Assembly: GCA_019637315.1 (NCBI GenBank)
Contig: JAHBVU010000002.1
Location: forward strand, 186,001 to 250,000
Direction: 5' to 3'
DNA length: 64,000 nt
DNA from: Gemmatimonadales bacterium
GTDB taxonomy: Bacteria; Gemmatimonadota; Gemmatimonadetes; Gemmatimonadales; GWC2-71-9
Shown: positions 27,686 to 36,764 of the stretch, one piece after another
How the letters are laid out: every line of letters starts with the position of its first letter
Numbering within the stretch: the stretch's first letter is position 1
Notes under the pieces: model-generated
Told to the model about the DNA's origin: nothing
Databases searched by the model: none
The model's input: only the letters and a program-made list of their open reading frames with translations
Program-made: the position numbers and the translations under genes

Positions 27686-28150
27686 ATGCTCCGAATCGAT
27701 ATTCGGGAGCTCCATCGGGGGCCGGTCGAGACCGTCGGGTCGCTCGCGCCGACGGCGCCGCTCTGGGAAGGGCTGGGGCTCGAGTTTGCCGGGCCCGTGG
27801 CGGTTTCCGGTCGGCTCGAGGCCAGCGGTCGGGATGATTACCGATGGCGGGGCCGGATCCGTGGCGAGGTGAAGGCAACCTGTCGCCGGTGTTTGACGGA
27901 GTTCATCCAGGCGGTCGATACGCCCATCGAGGCGCTGTTTTCGGCCAATCCGGACCTGGAAGACGATCCGACAGTCTACCTGCTCGAGGAGCCGGTAACG
28001 CACGTCGACGTCTCCAAGGCGGTCCGCGAGGAGCTGGGTCTCGCGCTCACGGCGTACCCGCTGTGCCGCGAGAATTGTGCGGGGTTGTGTCCGCACTGTG
28101 GAGCAGACTTGAACCAGGGCCCCTGCCGGTGCGGGCCCGTGTCACCCTAG
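27686..28150 (+). CDS. YceD-like (DUF177) protein
   Basis: A 154-residue protein of the YceD/DUF177 family, which in most bacteria sits next to rpmF and is linked to 23S rRNA/50S accumulation. The central motif VKATCRRCLTEFIQAVDTPIEALF (around residues 66-89) is the family core. Behind it, CRENCAGLCPHCGADLNQGPC provides paired cysteines that look like a zinc site. It opens the conserved yceD-rpmF-plsX-fab gene order. Confidence 0.88.
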   Translation: MLRIDIRELHRGPVETVGSLAPTAPLWEGLGLEFAGPVAVSGRLEASGRDDYRWRGRIRGEVKATCRRCLTEFIQAVDTPIEALFSANPDLEDDPTVYLLEEPVTHVDVSKAVREELGLALTAYPLCRENCAGLCPHCGADLNQGPCRCGPVSP

Positions 28151-28159
28151 GGGAATCCC

Positions 28160-28339
28160 ATGGCAGTACCGAAGAGAAAGACCTCGAAGTCGCGCAAGCG
28201 GATGCGCCGCAGTCACCATTCCGCCGCCTCCACGGCGCTGCAGGCATGCTCCCGGTGTGGTTCGCCGCGCCTCCCGCATCGGGTCTGCGGATCGTGCGGG
28301 TACTACGCCGGTAAGAAGCGTCTCCCGGTCGAGGATTGA
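28160..28339 (+). CDS. rpmF: 50S ribosomal protein L32
   Basis: A 59-residue ribosomal protein. ATG 28160 is preceded by GGGGAA at a usable distance. The product starts MAVPKRKTSKSRKRMRRSHH, the L32 signature, and carries CSRCG and CGSCG, four cysteines that bind zinc (C+ form). It ends in KKRLPVED. Position between yceD and plsX is the standard one. Confidence 0.96.
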   Translation: MAVPKRKTSKSRKRMRRSHHSAASTALQACSRCGSPRLPHRVCGSCGYYAGKKRLPVED

Positions 28340-28344
28340 CGAAC

Positions 28345-29352
28345 GTGGTTCGCGTCGTCGTCGACGCGATGGGCAGCGATCACGCCCCTTTGACGGAAGT
28401 CGAAGGCGCGGTTCGCGCGTTGGCGGAATTGCCCCCCACATTCGTCGTTCAGCTGGTTGGCCCCGCCGACCAGCTGGAGGCAGCCCTTGCCAGTCATCCC
28501 GACGTCGATCGGAGCCGGCTTCTCGTCGTCGATGCGCCTGAGGTCATCGGGATGGGTGAGAAGCCCCTCGAGGCGGTGCGCAAGAAGCGGAAAAGCAGCA
28601 TCGTGGTCGGACTGGGTGTTCAAGCGGCTGGCCAGAGCGATGCCTTCGTTTCCGCCGGGAATACCGGTGCGGTCCTGGCCGCGTCCACGATCGTGCTTGG
28701 CCTCCATCCGGGGGTCGAGCGGGCCACCGTCGGAACCCTGCTGCCCAGCGTCGACGGCCCCGTTCTGATGCTGGATGCGGGCGCCAATCTCGATTGCTCG
28801 GCTCGTGAGCTACTTGGCTTTGCCAGCCTCGGCTCGATCTACATGCGCGACGTTCTGAACCGGCGCTCCCCGACCGTCGGCCTGCTCAACGTGGGCGAAG
28901 AGGAAGGCAAGGGAACGGCCATCGTCAAAGAGGCGCATGAGCTGCTCAAACATGCCAGCGGTTTCACCTACCTTGGCAACATCGAAGGCCGGGACATTCT
29001 GGCCGGACACTCGAAACGGGGCCGAGTCGATGTCGTCGTCTGCGACGGCTTCGTCGGCAACGTGGTACTCAAGTTTTATGAATCGGTGCTCGGCTTGATT
29101 CGTCATCTGGCAGACGGAGAGGGCCTCTGGGAACTGCCTGCTGCGCAGCGGGCCTTCCGGTCGCTCGACTATTCTCAATATGGGGGCGCCCCGCTCCTGG
29201 GCGTCAAAGGGCTCTCGGTGATCTGTCACGGGAGTTCCAACTCCAACGCCATCATGAATGCGATTCGAGTTGCGGTCCATGCGGTCGAACGCGGCCTGAA
29301 TCAGCATATCGGTCTCGAGTTCGCGGGTCACGAGGCGTTGGGCCAAGCCTAG
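28345..29352 (+). CDS. plsX: Phosphate acyltransferase PlsX
   Basis: Makes acyl-phosphate from acyl-ACP for the first acylation of glycerol-3-phosphate. It has 335 residues. Motifs: VVVDAMGSDHAPLTEVEGA, SAGNTGAVLAAS, LDAGANLDCSA, GEEEGKGTAIVKEAHELL and VVCDGFVGNVVLK. I chose GTG 28345, which has GAGG 10 bases upstream; an alternative TTG at 28336 overlaps the rpmF stop and would have its ribosome site too close. Confidence 0.94.
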   Translation: MVRVVVDAMGSDHAPLTEVEGAVRALAELPPTFVVQLVGPADQLEAALASHPDVDRSRLLVVDAPEVIGMGEKPLEAVRKKRKSSIVVGLGVQAAGQSDAFVSAGNTGAVLAASTIVLGLHPGVERATVGTLLPSVDGPVLMLDAGANLDCSARELLGFASLGSIYMRDVLNRRSPTVGLLNVGEEEGKGTAIVKEAHELLKHASGFTYLGNIEGRDILAGHSKRGRVDVVVCDGFVGNVVLKFYESVLGLIRHLADGEGLWELPAAQRAFRSLDYSQYGGAPLLGVKGLSVICHGSSNSNAIMNAIRVAVHAVERGLNQHIGLEFAGHEALGQA

Positions 29353-30339
29353 ATGCGCCAGCCGATCGCCCGGATTGCCGGGGTCGGCGCCGCGGCGCCG
29401 ATCGAGGTGGTCACCAACGCCGATCTCGAGCGGACCCTGGATACCAGCGATGCGTGGATCGTCGAGCGCACCGGCATTCGTGAGCGGCGACGCCTTCCTG
29501 CGGACCGAGCGTTGTCGGACCTCTTCGTCGAGGCTTCGCTGACGGCTCTCGGCCGCGCCGGTTTGCCGTTTTCGGCAATCGACACCATCGCCTGCGGCAC
29601 GGTGACGCCGGATCGCCGGCTCCCCTCGACCGCGTGCGAGGTGCAGGCCAAGCTGGGCGGCGGGACCGCCGCGGCCTTCGACATCGTCGCGGCATGTCCC
29701 GGCTGGCTCTATACGCTGACGGTCGCCGAGGGGCTGATCGCAAGCGGAGCAAGCAGGAACGTTCTGGCACTCGGCGGCGATCGGCTCAGTTCGATTACCA
29801 ACTTTGCCGACCGCAACACGGCCGTTCTCTTCGGCGATGGCGCTGGCGCTGCCGTGCTGGTGCCGGCCACCGACGAGCGCGGGATTCTCGCGACCTCGAT
29901 TGGTGCGGATGGCTCGCTGGCGAATCTGCTATACATTCCAGAGGGCGGTTCGTCGCAGCCGCCGACCGAAGCCGGCGTCCGCGAAGGGTTGTACACGATC
30001 CGGATGGCCGGACGCGAGGTGTTCAAAGTGGCGGTCCGCCGGATGGCGCAGGCATGCCATCAGGCGCTGGGCAAAGCGGGGGTGCGACCGGAAGACATCG
30101 ACCTGCTGGTCCCGCACCAGGCGAACATCCGGATCATTCACGCCACCGCCGCCGAAGCAGGCGTTCCGCTCGACAAAGTGATGATCAATATCGATCGCTA
30201 CGGGAACACCTCGTCGGGGTCGATTCCGCTGGCGCTGGCGCAAGCTGAGCAGGAAGGGCGGCTCAAGCCCGGCATGATTGTCCTGCTGGTGACGTTCGGA
30301 GCCGGCTTTACCTGGGGAGCCGTGGTGATCCGATGGTAG
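29353..30339 (+). CDS. fabH: 3-oxoacyl-ACP synthase III (FabH)
   Basis: Starts fatty-acid synthesis by condensing an acyl-CoA with malonyl-ACP. It has 328 residues. The catalytic triad is visible: Cys in DIVAACPGWLYT, His in VPHQANIRI and Asn in YGNTSSGSIPLAL. ATG 29353 directly follows the plsX stop with no gap. The primer preference (acetyl or branched) is not deducible. Confidence 0.95.
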   Translation: MRQPIARIAGVGAAAPIEVVTNADLERTLDTSDAWIVERTGIRERRRLPADRALSDLFVEASLTALGRAGLPFSAIDTIACGTVTPDRRLPSTACEVQAKLGGGTAAAFDIVAACPGWLYTLTVAEGLIASGASRNVLALGGDRLSSITNFADRNTAVLFGDGAGAAVLVPATDERGILATSIGADGSLANLLYIPEGGSSQPPTEAGVREGLYTIRMAGREVFKVAVRRMAQACHQALGKAGVRPEDIDLLVPHQANIRIIHATAAEAGVPLDKVMINIDRYGNTSSGSIPLALAQAEQEGRLKPGMIVLLVTFGAGFTWGAVVIRW

Positions 30340-31265
30340 CTGACGTTCTGATCTTCCCGGGCCAAGGGGCCCAGAAAATCGGCATGGCGCGCGACCTGGC
30401 CGAACGGTTTCCTGCCGCTCGGTCCGTGCTGCTGGAAATCGAAGAGGCGCTCGGGATTCCCCTGACGCGGATCATGTGGGACGGCCCCGAGGCGGAGTTG
30501 CTCGAGACCCGGAATACGCAGCCGGCCATTCTGGCCCACTCCGCGGCCGTCCTTGCCGTGGTAGCCGGGCGGTTGGGGCCCGTCGTCGGCGCCGCCGGTC
30601 ACAGCCTGGGCGAGTACAGTGCCTATCACGCCGCTGGAGCCCTGAGCGCGGTCGATGCGGCCCGCCTGGTTCGCCGGCGGGGTGAGTTGATGCACCAGGC
30701 CGGACAAGCCCGTCCCGGGGCGATGGCGGCCGTGCTCGGCCTCGACGGTGCCCAGGTCCAGGCCCTGTGTGCCGAGGCTTCTGCGGCGGGCGGTGGCGTC
30801 GTGGTTGCCGCGAACCTGAACGCCCCGGAGCAGACCGTGATCTCCGGCGATCCGGAGGCGGTCGCTCGTGCCGGCGACGCCGCCAAGGCCTCGGGCGCCA
30901 AGCGAGTGCTGCCCCTCAACGTGAGCGGCGCCTTCCATTCGCCGTTGATGGCGCCTGCGGCGGAAGGCTTGGCCCGAGCCTTGGCGGACGTCGCCATGGC
31001 GGATCCGGCGTATCCGGTGGTGGCGAACGCCGTTGCCGGTCCTGTCACGACCGCCGCCGAAGCGCGCCGGCTGCTGGTCGAGCAACTCACCGCGCCGGTT
31101 CGCTGGGTCGAGTCCGCTCAGGTGCTCGCGGGCCTCGCCCCGGCGGTTCGTTTCGTCGAACTCGGGCCCGGTACGGTCCTCAGCGGACTGGTCAAGCGGA
31201 TCGTGCCCGGAGCCCAGTGTGTGACCCTGGGAACCGCGGCAGAAGTGGAGAAGTTCCTCGCATGA
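30333..31265 (+). CDS. fabD: Malonyl-CoA:ACP transacylase
   Basis: Loads malonyl groups onto ACP. It has 310 residues. FPGQGAQKIGMARDL opens the protein, the nucleophile serine is in AAGHSLGEYSAY, and the catalytic His is in SGAFHSPLM. It overlaps fabH by 7 bases and fabG by 4. Confidence 0.96.
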   Translation: MVADVLIFPGQGAQKIGMARDLAERFPAARSVLLEIEEALGIPLTRIMWDGPEAELLETRNTQPAILAHSAAVLAVVAGRLGPVVGAAGHSLGEYSAYHAAGALSAVDAARLVRRRGELMHQAGQARPGAMAAVLGLDGAQVQALCAEASAAGGGVVVAANLNAPEQTVISGDPEAVARAGDAAKASGAKRVLPLNVSGAFHSPLMAPAAEGLARALADVAMADPAYPVVANAVAGPVTTAAEARRLLVEQLTAPVRWVESAQVLAGLAPAVRFVELGPGTVLSGLVKRIVPGAQCVTLGTAAEVEKFLA

Positions 31266-32005
31266 GTATCGCAATCGATCTGACCGGCCAGGTGGCGTTC
31301 GTCACGGGCAGTACTCGTGGCATTGGTCTCGAGCTGGCTCGGACGCTGCGCAGCGCCGGTGCCAGGGTCGCGGTGGTCGGCCGTAATGCCGAGCAGGCTC
31401 GCGCGGTTGCGGCAACGCTTGGGGACGGCGCGGTTGGTGTCGGCTGCGATGTCAGTGATGCGGCACAGGTCGAGGCGGCCATTGCCCAGGCCGAACAGGC
31501 GCTCGGGCCGATTTCCATCCTGATCAATAACGCGGGGCTCACCCGCGACAATCTGCTCCTCCGCCTCAGCGGCGAGGAGTGGGATCAAGTGCTCGACGCC
31601 AACCTCAAGGGTGCCTTTCACACCACCAAGGCGGTCATCAAGGGCATGATGAAGCGCCGGGCGGGCCGGATTATCAACATCACCAGCGTGGTCGGGCTGA
31701 CCGGAAACAAGGGCCAGGCCAATTACGCCGCCAGCAAGGCCGGATTGATCGGCTTCAGCAAGTCGGTGGCCAAGGAGTATGCCAGTCGGGGTGTGCTGGT
31801 CAACTGTATCGCACCCGGATTCATCGAGACAGACATGACGGCTGCCTTGCCAGCCGAGGCGCAAGCCGCGTTATTATCCCAAATCGCGTTGGGTCGGTTA
31901 GGGCAGCCCGCCGATATTGCCGGTGCGGTGCTCTTCCTCGCTTCCGATCTTGCCCGCTATGTGACCGGACAGGTCCTGGTGGTCGACGGGGGCATGGTCA
32001 TTTAA
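31262..32005 (+). CDS. fabG: 3-oxoacyl-ACP reductase
   Basis: NADPH-dependent short-chain dehydrogenase that reduces the beta-keto group. It has 247 residues. [12 protein letters not shown] is the cofactor loop, NNAG is present, and the catalytic Ser-Tyr-Lys are in [10 protein letters not shown] and [13 protein letters not shown] 31262 overlaps the fabD stop. Confidence 0.96.
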   Translation: MSIAIDLTGQVAFVTGSTRGIGLELARTLRSAGARVAVVGRNAEQARAVAATLGDGAVGVGCDVSDAAQVEAAIAQAEQALGPISILINNAGLTRDNLLLRLSGEEWDQVLDANLKGAFHTTKAVIKGMMKRRAGRIINITSVVGLTGNKGQANYAASKAGLIGFSKSVAKEYASRGVLVNCIAPGFIETDMTAALPAEAQAALLSQIALGRLGQPADIAGAVLFLASDLARYVTGQVLVVDGGMVI

Positions 32006-32018
32006 CTCTGAGGATGAC

Positions 32019-32261
32019 ATGAGCGACATGGAAGAAAAGGTCAAAGACATCATCGCCGAAGAGTTGGGCGTCGAACGCGAAAAGCTTACCGAAACGGCGA
32101 GCTTCATGGAGGACCTCGGCGCCGACTCCCTCGACACGGTCGAGTTGGTCATGGCGTTCGAGAAAGAGTTCGACATCGACATTCCGGACGAGGAAGCCGA
32201 GAAGCTCAAGACGGTCGGCGATGCCCTGCGGTATCTCCGGGAGAAGCTGGGGAACAAATAG
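32019..32261 (+). CDS. acpP: Acyl carrier protein
   Basis: An 80-residue acidic carrier of growing acyl chains. The phosphopantetheine serine is in [14 protein letters not shown]. The opening [18 protein letters not shown] is typical. GAGGA lies 5 to 9 bases before ATG 32019. It is placed between fabG and fabF as usual. Confidence 0.97.
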   Translation: MSDMEEKVKDIIAEELGVEREKLTETASFMEDLGADSLDTVELVMAFEKEFDIDIPDEEAEKLKTVGDALRYLREKLGNK

Positions 32262-33509
32262 GTGGCGGCGCCGACCCGTGTGGTGGTCACCGGCTTGGGC
32301 ATGCTCACGCCGGTGGGCCTCTCGACCGAGGAGAGCTGGAGCAACCTGCTGGCCGGGAAGTCCGGCGCTGCGCCGATCACCAAGTTCGACCCGAGTCCGC
32401 TGCAGGTACGATTTGCCTGCGAAGTCAAAGGCTTCGACCCGCTGCAGTACATGGACAGGAAAGAGGCCCGAAGGTACGACCTCTTTTTGCAGCTGGCGCT
32501 CGCTGCAGCGCACCAGGCGGTGACGCAGGCTGGGCTCGAGGGCAAGTTCCCCGATCCGCTGCGGAGCGGCGTCATCATCGGCAGTGGCATCGGCGGAATG
32601 ATGACGTTCGAGGAGCAGTGCCTGACCTACCTCCAGAAGGGGCCGGATCGGGTCTCGCCCTTCTTCGTTCCGATGTTCATTCCGGACATCGCGGCGGGAA
32701 TCGTGTCGATCCGGTATGGCCTCAAGGGGCCGAATTTCGCGACCGTGTCGGCCTGTGCTTCGTCGGCGCACGCCATCGGTGAGGCGTACGACCAGATCCG
32801 GCTCGGTCGAGCCGACTGCATTGTGGCCGGTGGCTCGGAAGCAGCCATCACCGGGTTAGCCATTGCGGGCTTCCAGAACATGAAGGCACTGTCCACCCGG
32901 AACGACGCGCCGGAGCTGGCGAGCCGACCCTTCGATCGCGGTCGCGACGGTTTCGTTCTGGGCGACGGCAGCGCCATGGTGGTGCTGGAGAGTCTGGATC
33001 ACGCGGTCAAGCGGGGGGCCACCATCATCGGTGAAGTGCTCGGCTACGGGCTGAGCGGCGATGCCCACCACATGACCGCCCCGTCGCCCGATGGGGAAGG
33101 GGCCCGCCGCGCCATGCAACTCTGCCTGGCCGACAACGCCGTCGATCCCGCCCGCGTGGGCTACGTCAATGCGCACGGAACGTCCACACCGCTCGGCGAC
33201 GTCGCCGAAACATCTGCCGTCAAACAGGTGTTCGGTGACCATGCCAGAAATCTGATCTTCGGATCGTCGAAATCGATGACCGGCCACCTGCTGGGGGCGG
33301 CTGGGGCGGTGGAGTTCGGGGTTGCCTTGCTGGCGGCAACCACCGGGCAGATTCCGCCCACCATCAACCAGACGGACGCCGACCCGGACTGCGACCTGTT
33401 CTCGGCGCCGAACCAAATGGTCGAGCGCCCGATCGACGTGGCGCTATCCAACTCCTTCGGGTTCGGGGGCCACAACGTGACCCTGGCCGTCAGCGCTTAT
33501 CGGGAGTAG
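32262..33509 (+). CDS. fabF: 3-oxoacyl-ACP synthase II
   Basis: Elongating condensing enzyme, 415 residues. The catalytic Cys is in TVSACASSAHAIGEA, the histidines are in NAHGTSTPLGD and SMTGHLLGAAGAVE, and the C-terminal glycine loop is NSFGFGGHNV. The start is GTG 32262, directly after the acpP stop. A terminator hairpin follows. Confidence 0.96.
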   Translation: MAAPTRVVVTGLGMLTPVGLSTEESWSNLLAGKSGAAPITKFDPSPLQVRFACEVKGFDPLQYMDRKEARRYDLFLQLALAAAHQAVTQAGLEGKFPDPLRSGVIIGSGIGGMMTFEEQCLTYLQKGPDRVSPFFVPMFIPDIAAGIVSIRYGLKGPNFATVSACASSAHAIGEAYDQIRLGRADCIVAGGSEAAITGLAIAGFQNMKALSTRNDAPELASRPFDRGRDGFVLGDGSAMVVLESLDHAVKRGATIIGEVLGYGLSGDAHHMTAPSPDGEGARRAMQLCLADNAVDPARVGYVNAHGTSTPLGDVAETSAVKQVFGDHARNLIFGSSKSMTGHLLGAAGAVEFGVALLAATTGQIPPTINQTDADPDCDLFSAPNQMVERPIDVALSNSFGFGGHNVTLAVSAYRE

Positions 33510-33535
33510 CGGAAGGGCTCAACTCGCCCCGGCCT

Positions 33536-33578
33536 GGCGGCGTAGCTAGATTACTGGCTGCGCCGCCTAAGTGTTTTT
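33536..33578 (+). terminator. Intrinsic terminator of the fab operon
   Basis: A 10-bp stem, GGCGGCGTAG (33536-33545) with CTGCGCCGCC (33558-33567), including one G-U pair, and a 12-base loop, then TAAGTGTTTTT. The T-run starts five bases after the stem, so efficiency may be moderate. It lies 26 bases after the fabF stop and only 17 before mqnE. Confidence 0.6.
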
Positions 33579-33594
33579 GGTGACAGGAGATAGC

Positions 33595-34773
33595 ATGGCC
33601 GATGCCCCCAACCCAGCCCGATTTCGCGATCCGGCACTCCGGCCCATCGCGGAGAAGGTCTTTGCCGGCCAGCGACTCTCGCCCGCTGATGGCGTTGCGC
33701 TCTATGAGACGAGCGACATCCTGAGTCTCGGCGCCCTGGCCGATTGGGCCAATCGTCGCAAGAATGGCGACCGGGTCTTCTTCTCGGCCAATCAGCACAT
33801 CAATCCGACCAACGTCTGCGTGCTGCGCAAGACCTGCGTCTTCTGCTCCTTTGCGCGGCTACCGAAAGAGGACGGGGCCTACACCAGGACGCTCGACGAG
33901 GTTTATCACGAAGCTGCGCAGCCGACGGTGCCGCCCACTCGTGAGTTCCACATCGTCGGCGGCCTCCATCCCAAACTCAAGCTCGAGTACTACGCCGAGA
34001 TGTTTCGGGGGCTCAAGGAGCGGCACCCGCAGGTACATATCAAGGGGCTGACGGCGGTCGAGATTGCGCACCTTGCCCGGATCGAGAAGACATCGATCGA
34101 CGACGTGCTCGTCCGTCTCAAAGAGGCCGGTCTCGACACCATGCCAGGTGGCGGGGCGGAGGTCTTCAGTTCGGCGGTCCGGGCCACCATTGCCGAACGC
34201 AAGCTGACCGGTCGCGAGTGGGTCGAGGTGCACCGGGCGGCTCACCGGCTGGGGATCCGGTCGAACTGCACCATGTTGTACGGGCACGTCGAAACTGCGG
34301 CCGATCGGGTCGAGCACCTCGAAATGCTGCGCACACTGCAGGACGAGACCGGTGGTTTCCTGACTTTCATCCCGCTCGCGTACCACCCCGATCACAACGA
34401 TCTCGGCGAAGAACTCGACCGGACCGGATCGGCGACGACCGGGTATGAAGACCTCAAGAATATCGCCGTGGGGCGGCTCTTCTTCGACAACATCGACCAT
34501 ATCAAGACGCACTGGCCGATGGTGACGCCGTTCATGTCGCAGGTGGTGCTTGATTTCGGGTGCGACGATGTCGAAGGTACCGTCGTGTATGAGCGGGTCT
34601 ATCACGAGGCGGGGGCCCGGACCCAAATGCATCTGCCGTATCACGGGCTGGTCGAGTTGATTCGCGGGGCGGGCAAGCGCCCGGTCGAGCGTGACAGCTT
34701 CTACCAGCCGGTTCGGGAGACGTTCGACGATCTTCCGGTGCCCGGTGCAGCGCCGGCAACCCACGCAGCCTGA
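33595..34773 (+). CDS. mqnE: Aminofutalosine synthase (radical SAM)
   Basis: First radical-SAM step of the futalosine menaquinone pathway; it joins the MqnA product to adenosine from SAM. It has 392 residues. Matching family features are FSANQHINPTNVC, HIVGGLHPKLKLEYY, IKGLTAVEI, GLDTMPGGGAEVF and FIPLAYHPDHNDLG. The cluster ligands read CVLRKTCVFC, a C-x5-C-x2-C spacing rather than the usual C-x3-C-x2-C seen in mqnC here. ATG 33595 has AGGAGA upstream and was preferred to the longer frame from 33571, whose start lies in the terminator. First of three mqn genes. Confidence 0.92.
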   Translation: MADAPNPARFRDPALRPIAEKVFAGQRLSPADGVALYETSDILSLGALADWANRRKNGDRVFFSANQHINPTNVCVLRKTCVFCSFARLPKEDGAYTRTLDEVYHEAAQPTVPPTREFHIVGGLHPKLKLEYYAEMFRGLKERHPQVHIKGLTAVEIAHLARIEKTSIDDVLVRLKEAGLDTMPGGGAEVFSSAVRATIAERKLTGREWVEVHRAAHRLGIRSNCTMLYGHVETAADRVEHLEMLRTLQDETGGFLTFIPLAYHPDHNDLGEELDRTGSATTGYEDLKNIAVGRLFFDNIDHIKTHWPMVTPFMSQVVLDFGCDDVEGTVVYERVYHEAGARTQMHLPYHGLVELIRGAGKRPVERDSFYQPVRETFDDLPVPGAAPATHAA

Positions 34774-34779
34774 CGGCCG

Positions 34780-35637
34780 ATGACGGATCTTCCTCTGACG
34801 TCGGCGCGGTCGAGCATCCGCCTCGGACGGATTCCCTGGATCAACTGTTATCCGATCTACACCGGCATCGATCGCGGCGTCGTGCCGATCGACGCCGAAC
34901 TCGTCACCGCGACCGCGGCCGAGTTGAACGACCTGCTCGCGGCCGCCGAGTTGCAGGTCAGCGTCATTTCGGCGGTCGAGTACGCCCGGGACGCGGCGGC
35001 GTATCATCTGCTGCCGGATCTGGCGATCAGCTGCGATGGCCCGGTGCGCAGCGTCGCCCTGTTCAGTCGTCGGCCGGTGCATGAACTCGATGGCGCGACG
35101 GTGCTGCGCACCGCCTCGTCCCGGACCTCCTCGCTGCTGCTCGAGATCCTCTGCCGTCACCGTTGGCGAGTTCGGCCCAAGTTCGCGACCGTGCGCGCCG
35201 AGCCCAATGATCTCGATGTGCTGGCGGGGTTCCCCCATGAAGCCGTTCTGGTTATCGGTGACGCCTGTCTGATGCTGGCCAACCAGGGTCGCTATCCTTA
35301 CATGACCGACTTGGGACAGGCCTGGAAAGACTGGACCGGGTTACCCTTTGTCTTTGCGGTCTGGGCCGCGCGCCGCGAAGCGGATCGTGGCGCAGTGCAG
35401 CGGGTCCACGAGAGCCTGCTGGCATCTCGGGCCTGGGGGCTGGCCCGACTCGATGAGTTGGCCGACTTGGCCGCGGATGCAACCGGGATCGATCGCCGCG
35501 TGACTCGGGACTACCTGGGGGACTTGGACTACGCGCTCTCGTACCGTCATTTGGCCGGCCTGACCGACTTCTTTCGTCGGCTGGCACAGGACGGGCTGGT
35601 TCCGGATGGCTCGCTCTCGTTCATCAGTGCGGCCTAG
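34780..35637 (+). CDS. mqnA: Chorismate dehydratase
   Basis: Dehydrates chorismate to 3-enolpyruvylbenzoate, the entry to the futalosine pathway. It has 285 residues and a periplasmic-binding-protein-like fold. Recognisable blocks: RLGRIPWINCYPIYTGID at the start, VSVISAVEYARDA, LLPDLAISCDGPVRSVALFS, RTSSLLLEILC and LVIGDACLM. It lies 6 bases behind mqnE. Confidence 0.92.
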   Translation: MTDLPLTSARSSIRLGRIPWINCYPIYTGIDRGVVPIDAELVTATAAELNDLLAAAELQVSVISAVEYARDAAAYHLLPDLAISCDGPVRSVALFSRRPVHELDGATVLRTASSRTSSLLLEILCRHRWRVRPKFATVRAEPNDLDVLAGFPHEAVLVIGDACLMLANQGRYPYMTDLGQAWKDWTGLPFVFAVWAARREADRGAVQRVHESLLASRAWGLARLDELADLAADATGIDRRVTRDYLGDLDYALSYRHLAGLTDFFRRLAQDGLVPDGSLSFISAA

Positions 35638-35676
35638 CCCGACCCGGGCGGCCGGTGCGAAAGGATGCTCGCGGTA

Positions 35677-36738
35677 ATGGTCGATCGCAATTCAGCCGAG
35701 TTCAAGAGTTACCTCGATCTCTATGAGCGGGCTCCGCTGCTCGAGCTCGGTCGCCTGGCCGATGCCGAGCGCTATCGGCACCATCCCGATGAGGTGGTGA
35801 CCTACATCGTCGATCGCAACATCAACTACACCAACGTCTGCGTCGCCGACTGCAAGTTCTGCGCGTTTTACCGCCGGCCCAAGGACAACGAGGGGTACGT
35901 TCTCCCGTTCGAAAAGATCGGGGAGAAGATCGAGGAGTGCAAAGCAATCGGCGGCGTGCAGATCCTGCTGCAGGGCGGCCACAATCCGTACATCCCGTTC
36001 GAGTGGTACCTCGAGCTGATGCGCTATATCAAGCGCCATCACCCGATTCACATTCACGGCTTCTCGCCGTCGGAAGTCGTCTTCTTCAGCGAGCGGTTCC
36101 GGATGCCGGTTGCCGATGTCGTCCGGGAACTCAAAGCTGCCGGACTCGACAGTATTCCCGGCGGAGGCGGTGAGATCCTCGTCGACGAGATTCGCCAGCA
36201 GGTTGCCAAGAAGAAGGCCCAGACGGACGAATGGCTCGGTGTGCAGGAAGAGGCGCACCGACAGGGCATGAAGACGTCGGTCACCATGATGTATGGGCTG
36301 GGGGAAACCGCCGCCGATCGAATCGAGCATCTCTTTCGGGTTCGCGAGGTGCAGCGGCGAACCGGAGGGTTTACGGCGTTCATCTGCTGGCCGCTGCAGC
36401 CAGATGGAACGGAGCTTGCGCATCTGGTCAAGACCGACGCGGTGTCGTACCTCCGCACCCTTGCCATGGGGCGAATCATTCTCGACAACGTTCCCAACCT
36501 GCAGTCGTCGTGGGTGACCATGGGGCTCAAGGTGGGGCAGGTAGCGCTGCGGTTCGGCGCCAACGACTTTGGCAGTCTGATGATGGAAGAGAACGTGGTT
36601 TCCTCTGCCGGTACGACCTACCGCGCGACCTTGCGGGAAATGGAGCGCGCCATCACGGATGCTGGCTACCGGGCGCATCGACGGCGACAGGATTACTCGA
36701 TCATTCCGCCCGCCGAGCTGGTTGGAACCGCGGCCTGA
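35677..36738 (+). CDS. mqnC: Cyclic dehypoxanthinyl futalosine synthase (radical SAM)
   Basis: Second radical-SAM enzyme of the pathway; it closes the spiro ring of dehypoxanthine futalosine. It has 353 residues from ATG 35677. The cluster motif is CVADCKFCAFYRR (C-x3-C-x2-C), followed by ILLQGGHNPYIPFEWYLEL, IHGFSPSEV, GLDSIPGGGGEILVDE and TMMYGLGETAADRIEH. AAAGGA lies about 11 bases before ATG 35677; an in-frame ATG at 35665 directly abuts that site and is less likely. mqnB and mqnD are not in the window. Confidence 0.94.
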   Translation: MVDRNSAEFKSYLDLYERAPLLELGRLADAERYRHHPDEVVTYIVDRNINYTNVCVADCKFCAFYRRPKDNEGYVLPFEKIGEKIEECKAIGGVQILLQGGHNPYIPFEWYLELMRYIKRHHPIHIHGFSPSEVVFFSERFRMPVADVVRELKAAGLDSIPGGGGEILVDEIRQQVAKKKAQTDEWLGVQEEAHRQGMKTSVTMMYGLGETAADRIEHLFRVREVQRRTGGFTAFICWPLQPDGTELAHLVKTDAVSYLRTLAMGRIILDNVPNLQSSWVTMGLKVGQVALRFGANDFGSLMMEENVVSSAGTTYRATLREMERAITDAGYRAHRRRQDYSIIPPAELVGTAA

Positions 36739-36764
36739 GCCGAACGGAGTCACAGCAGGACACC

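Noticed and set aside
33859-35238. Minus-strand frame of 459 codons over mqnE/mqnA
   Set aside because: It spans two confirmed plus-strand genes and has no recognisable fold; high-GC third positions keep the reverse frame open.
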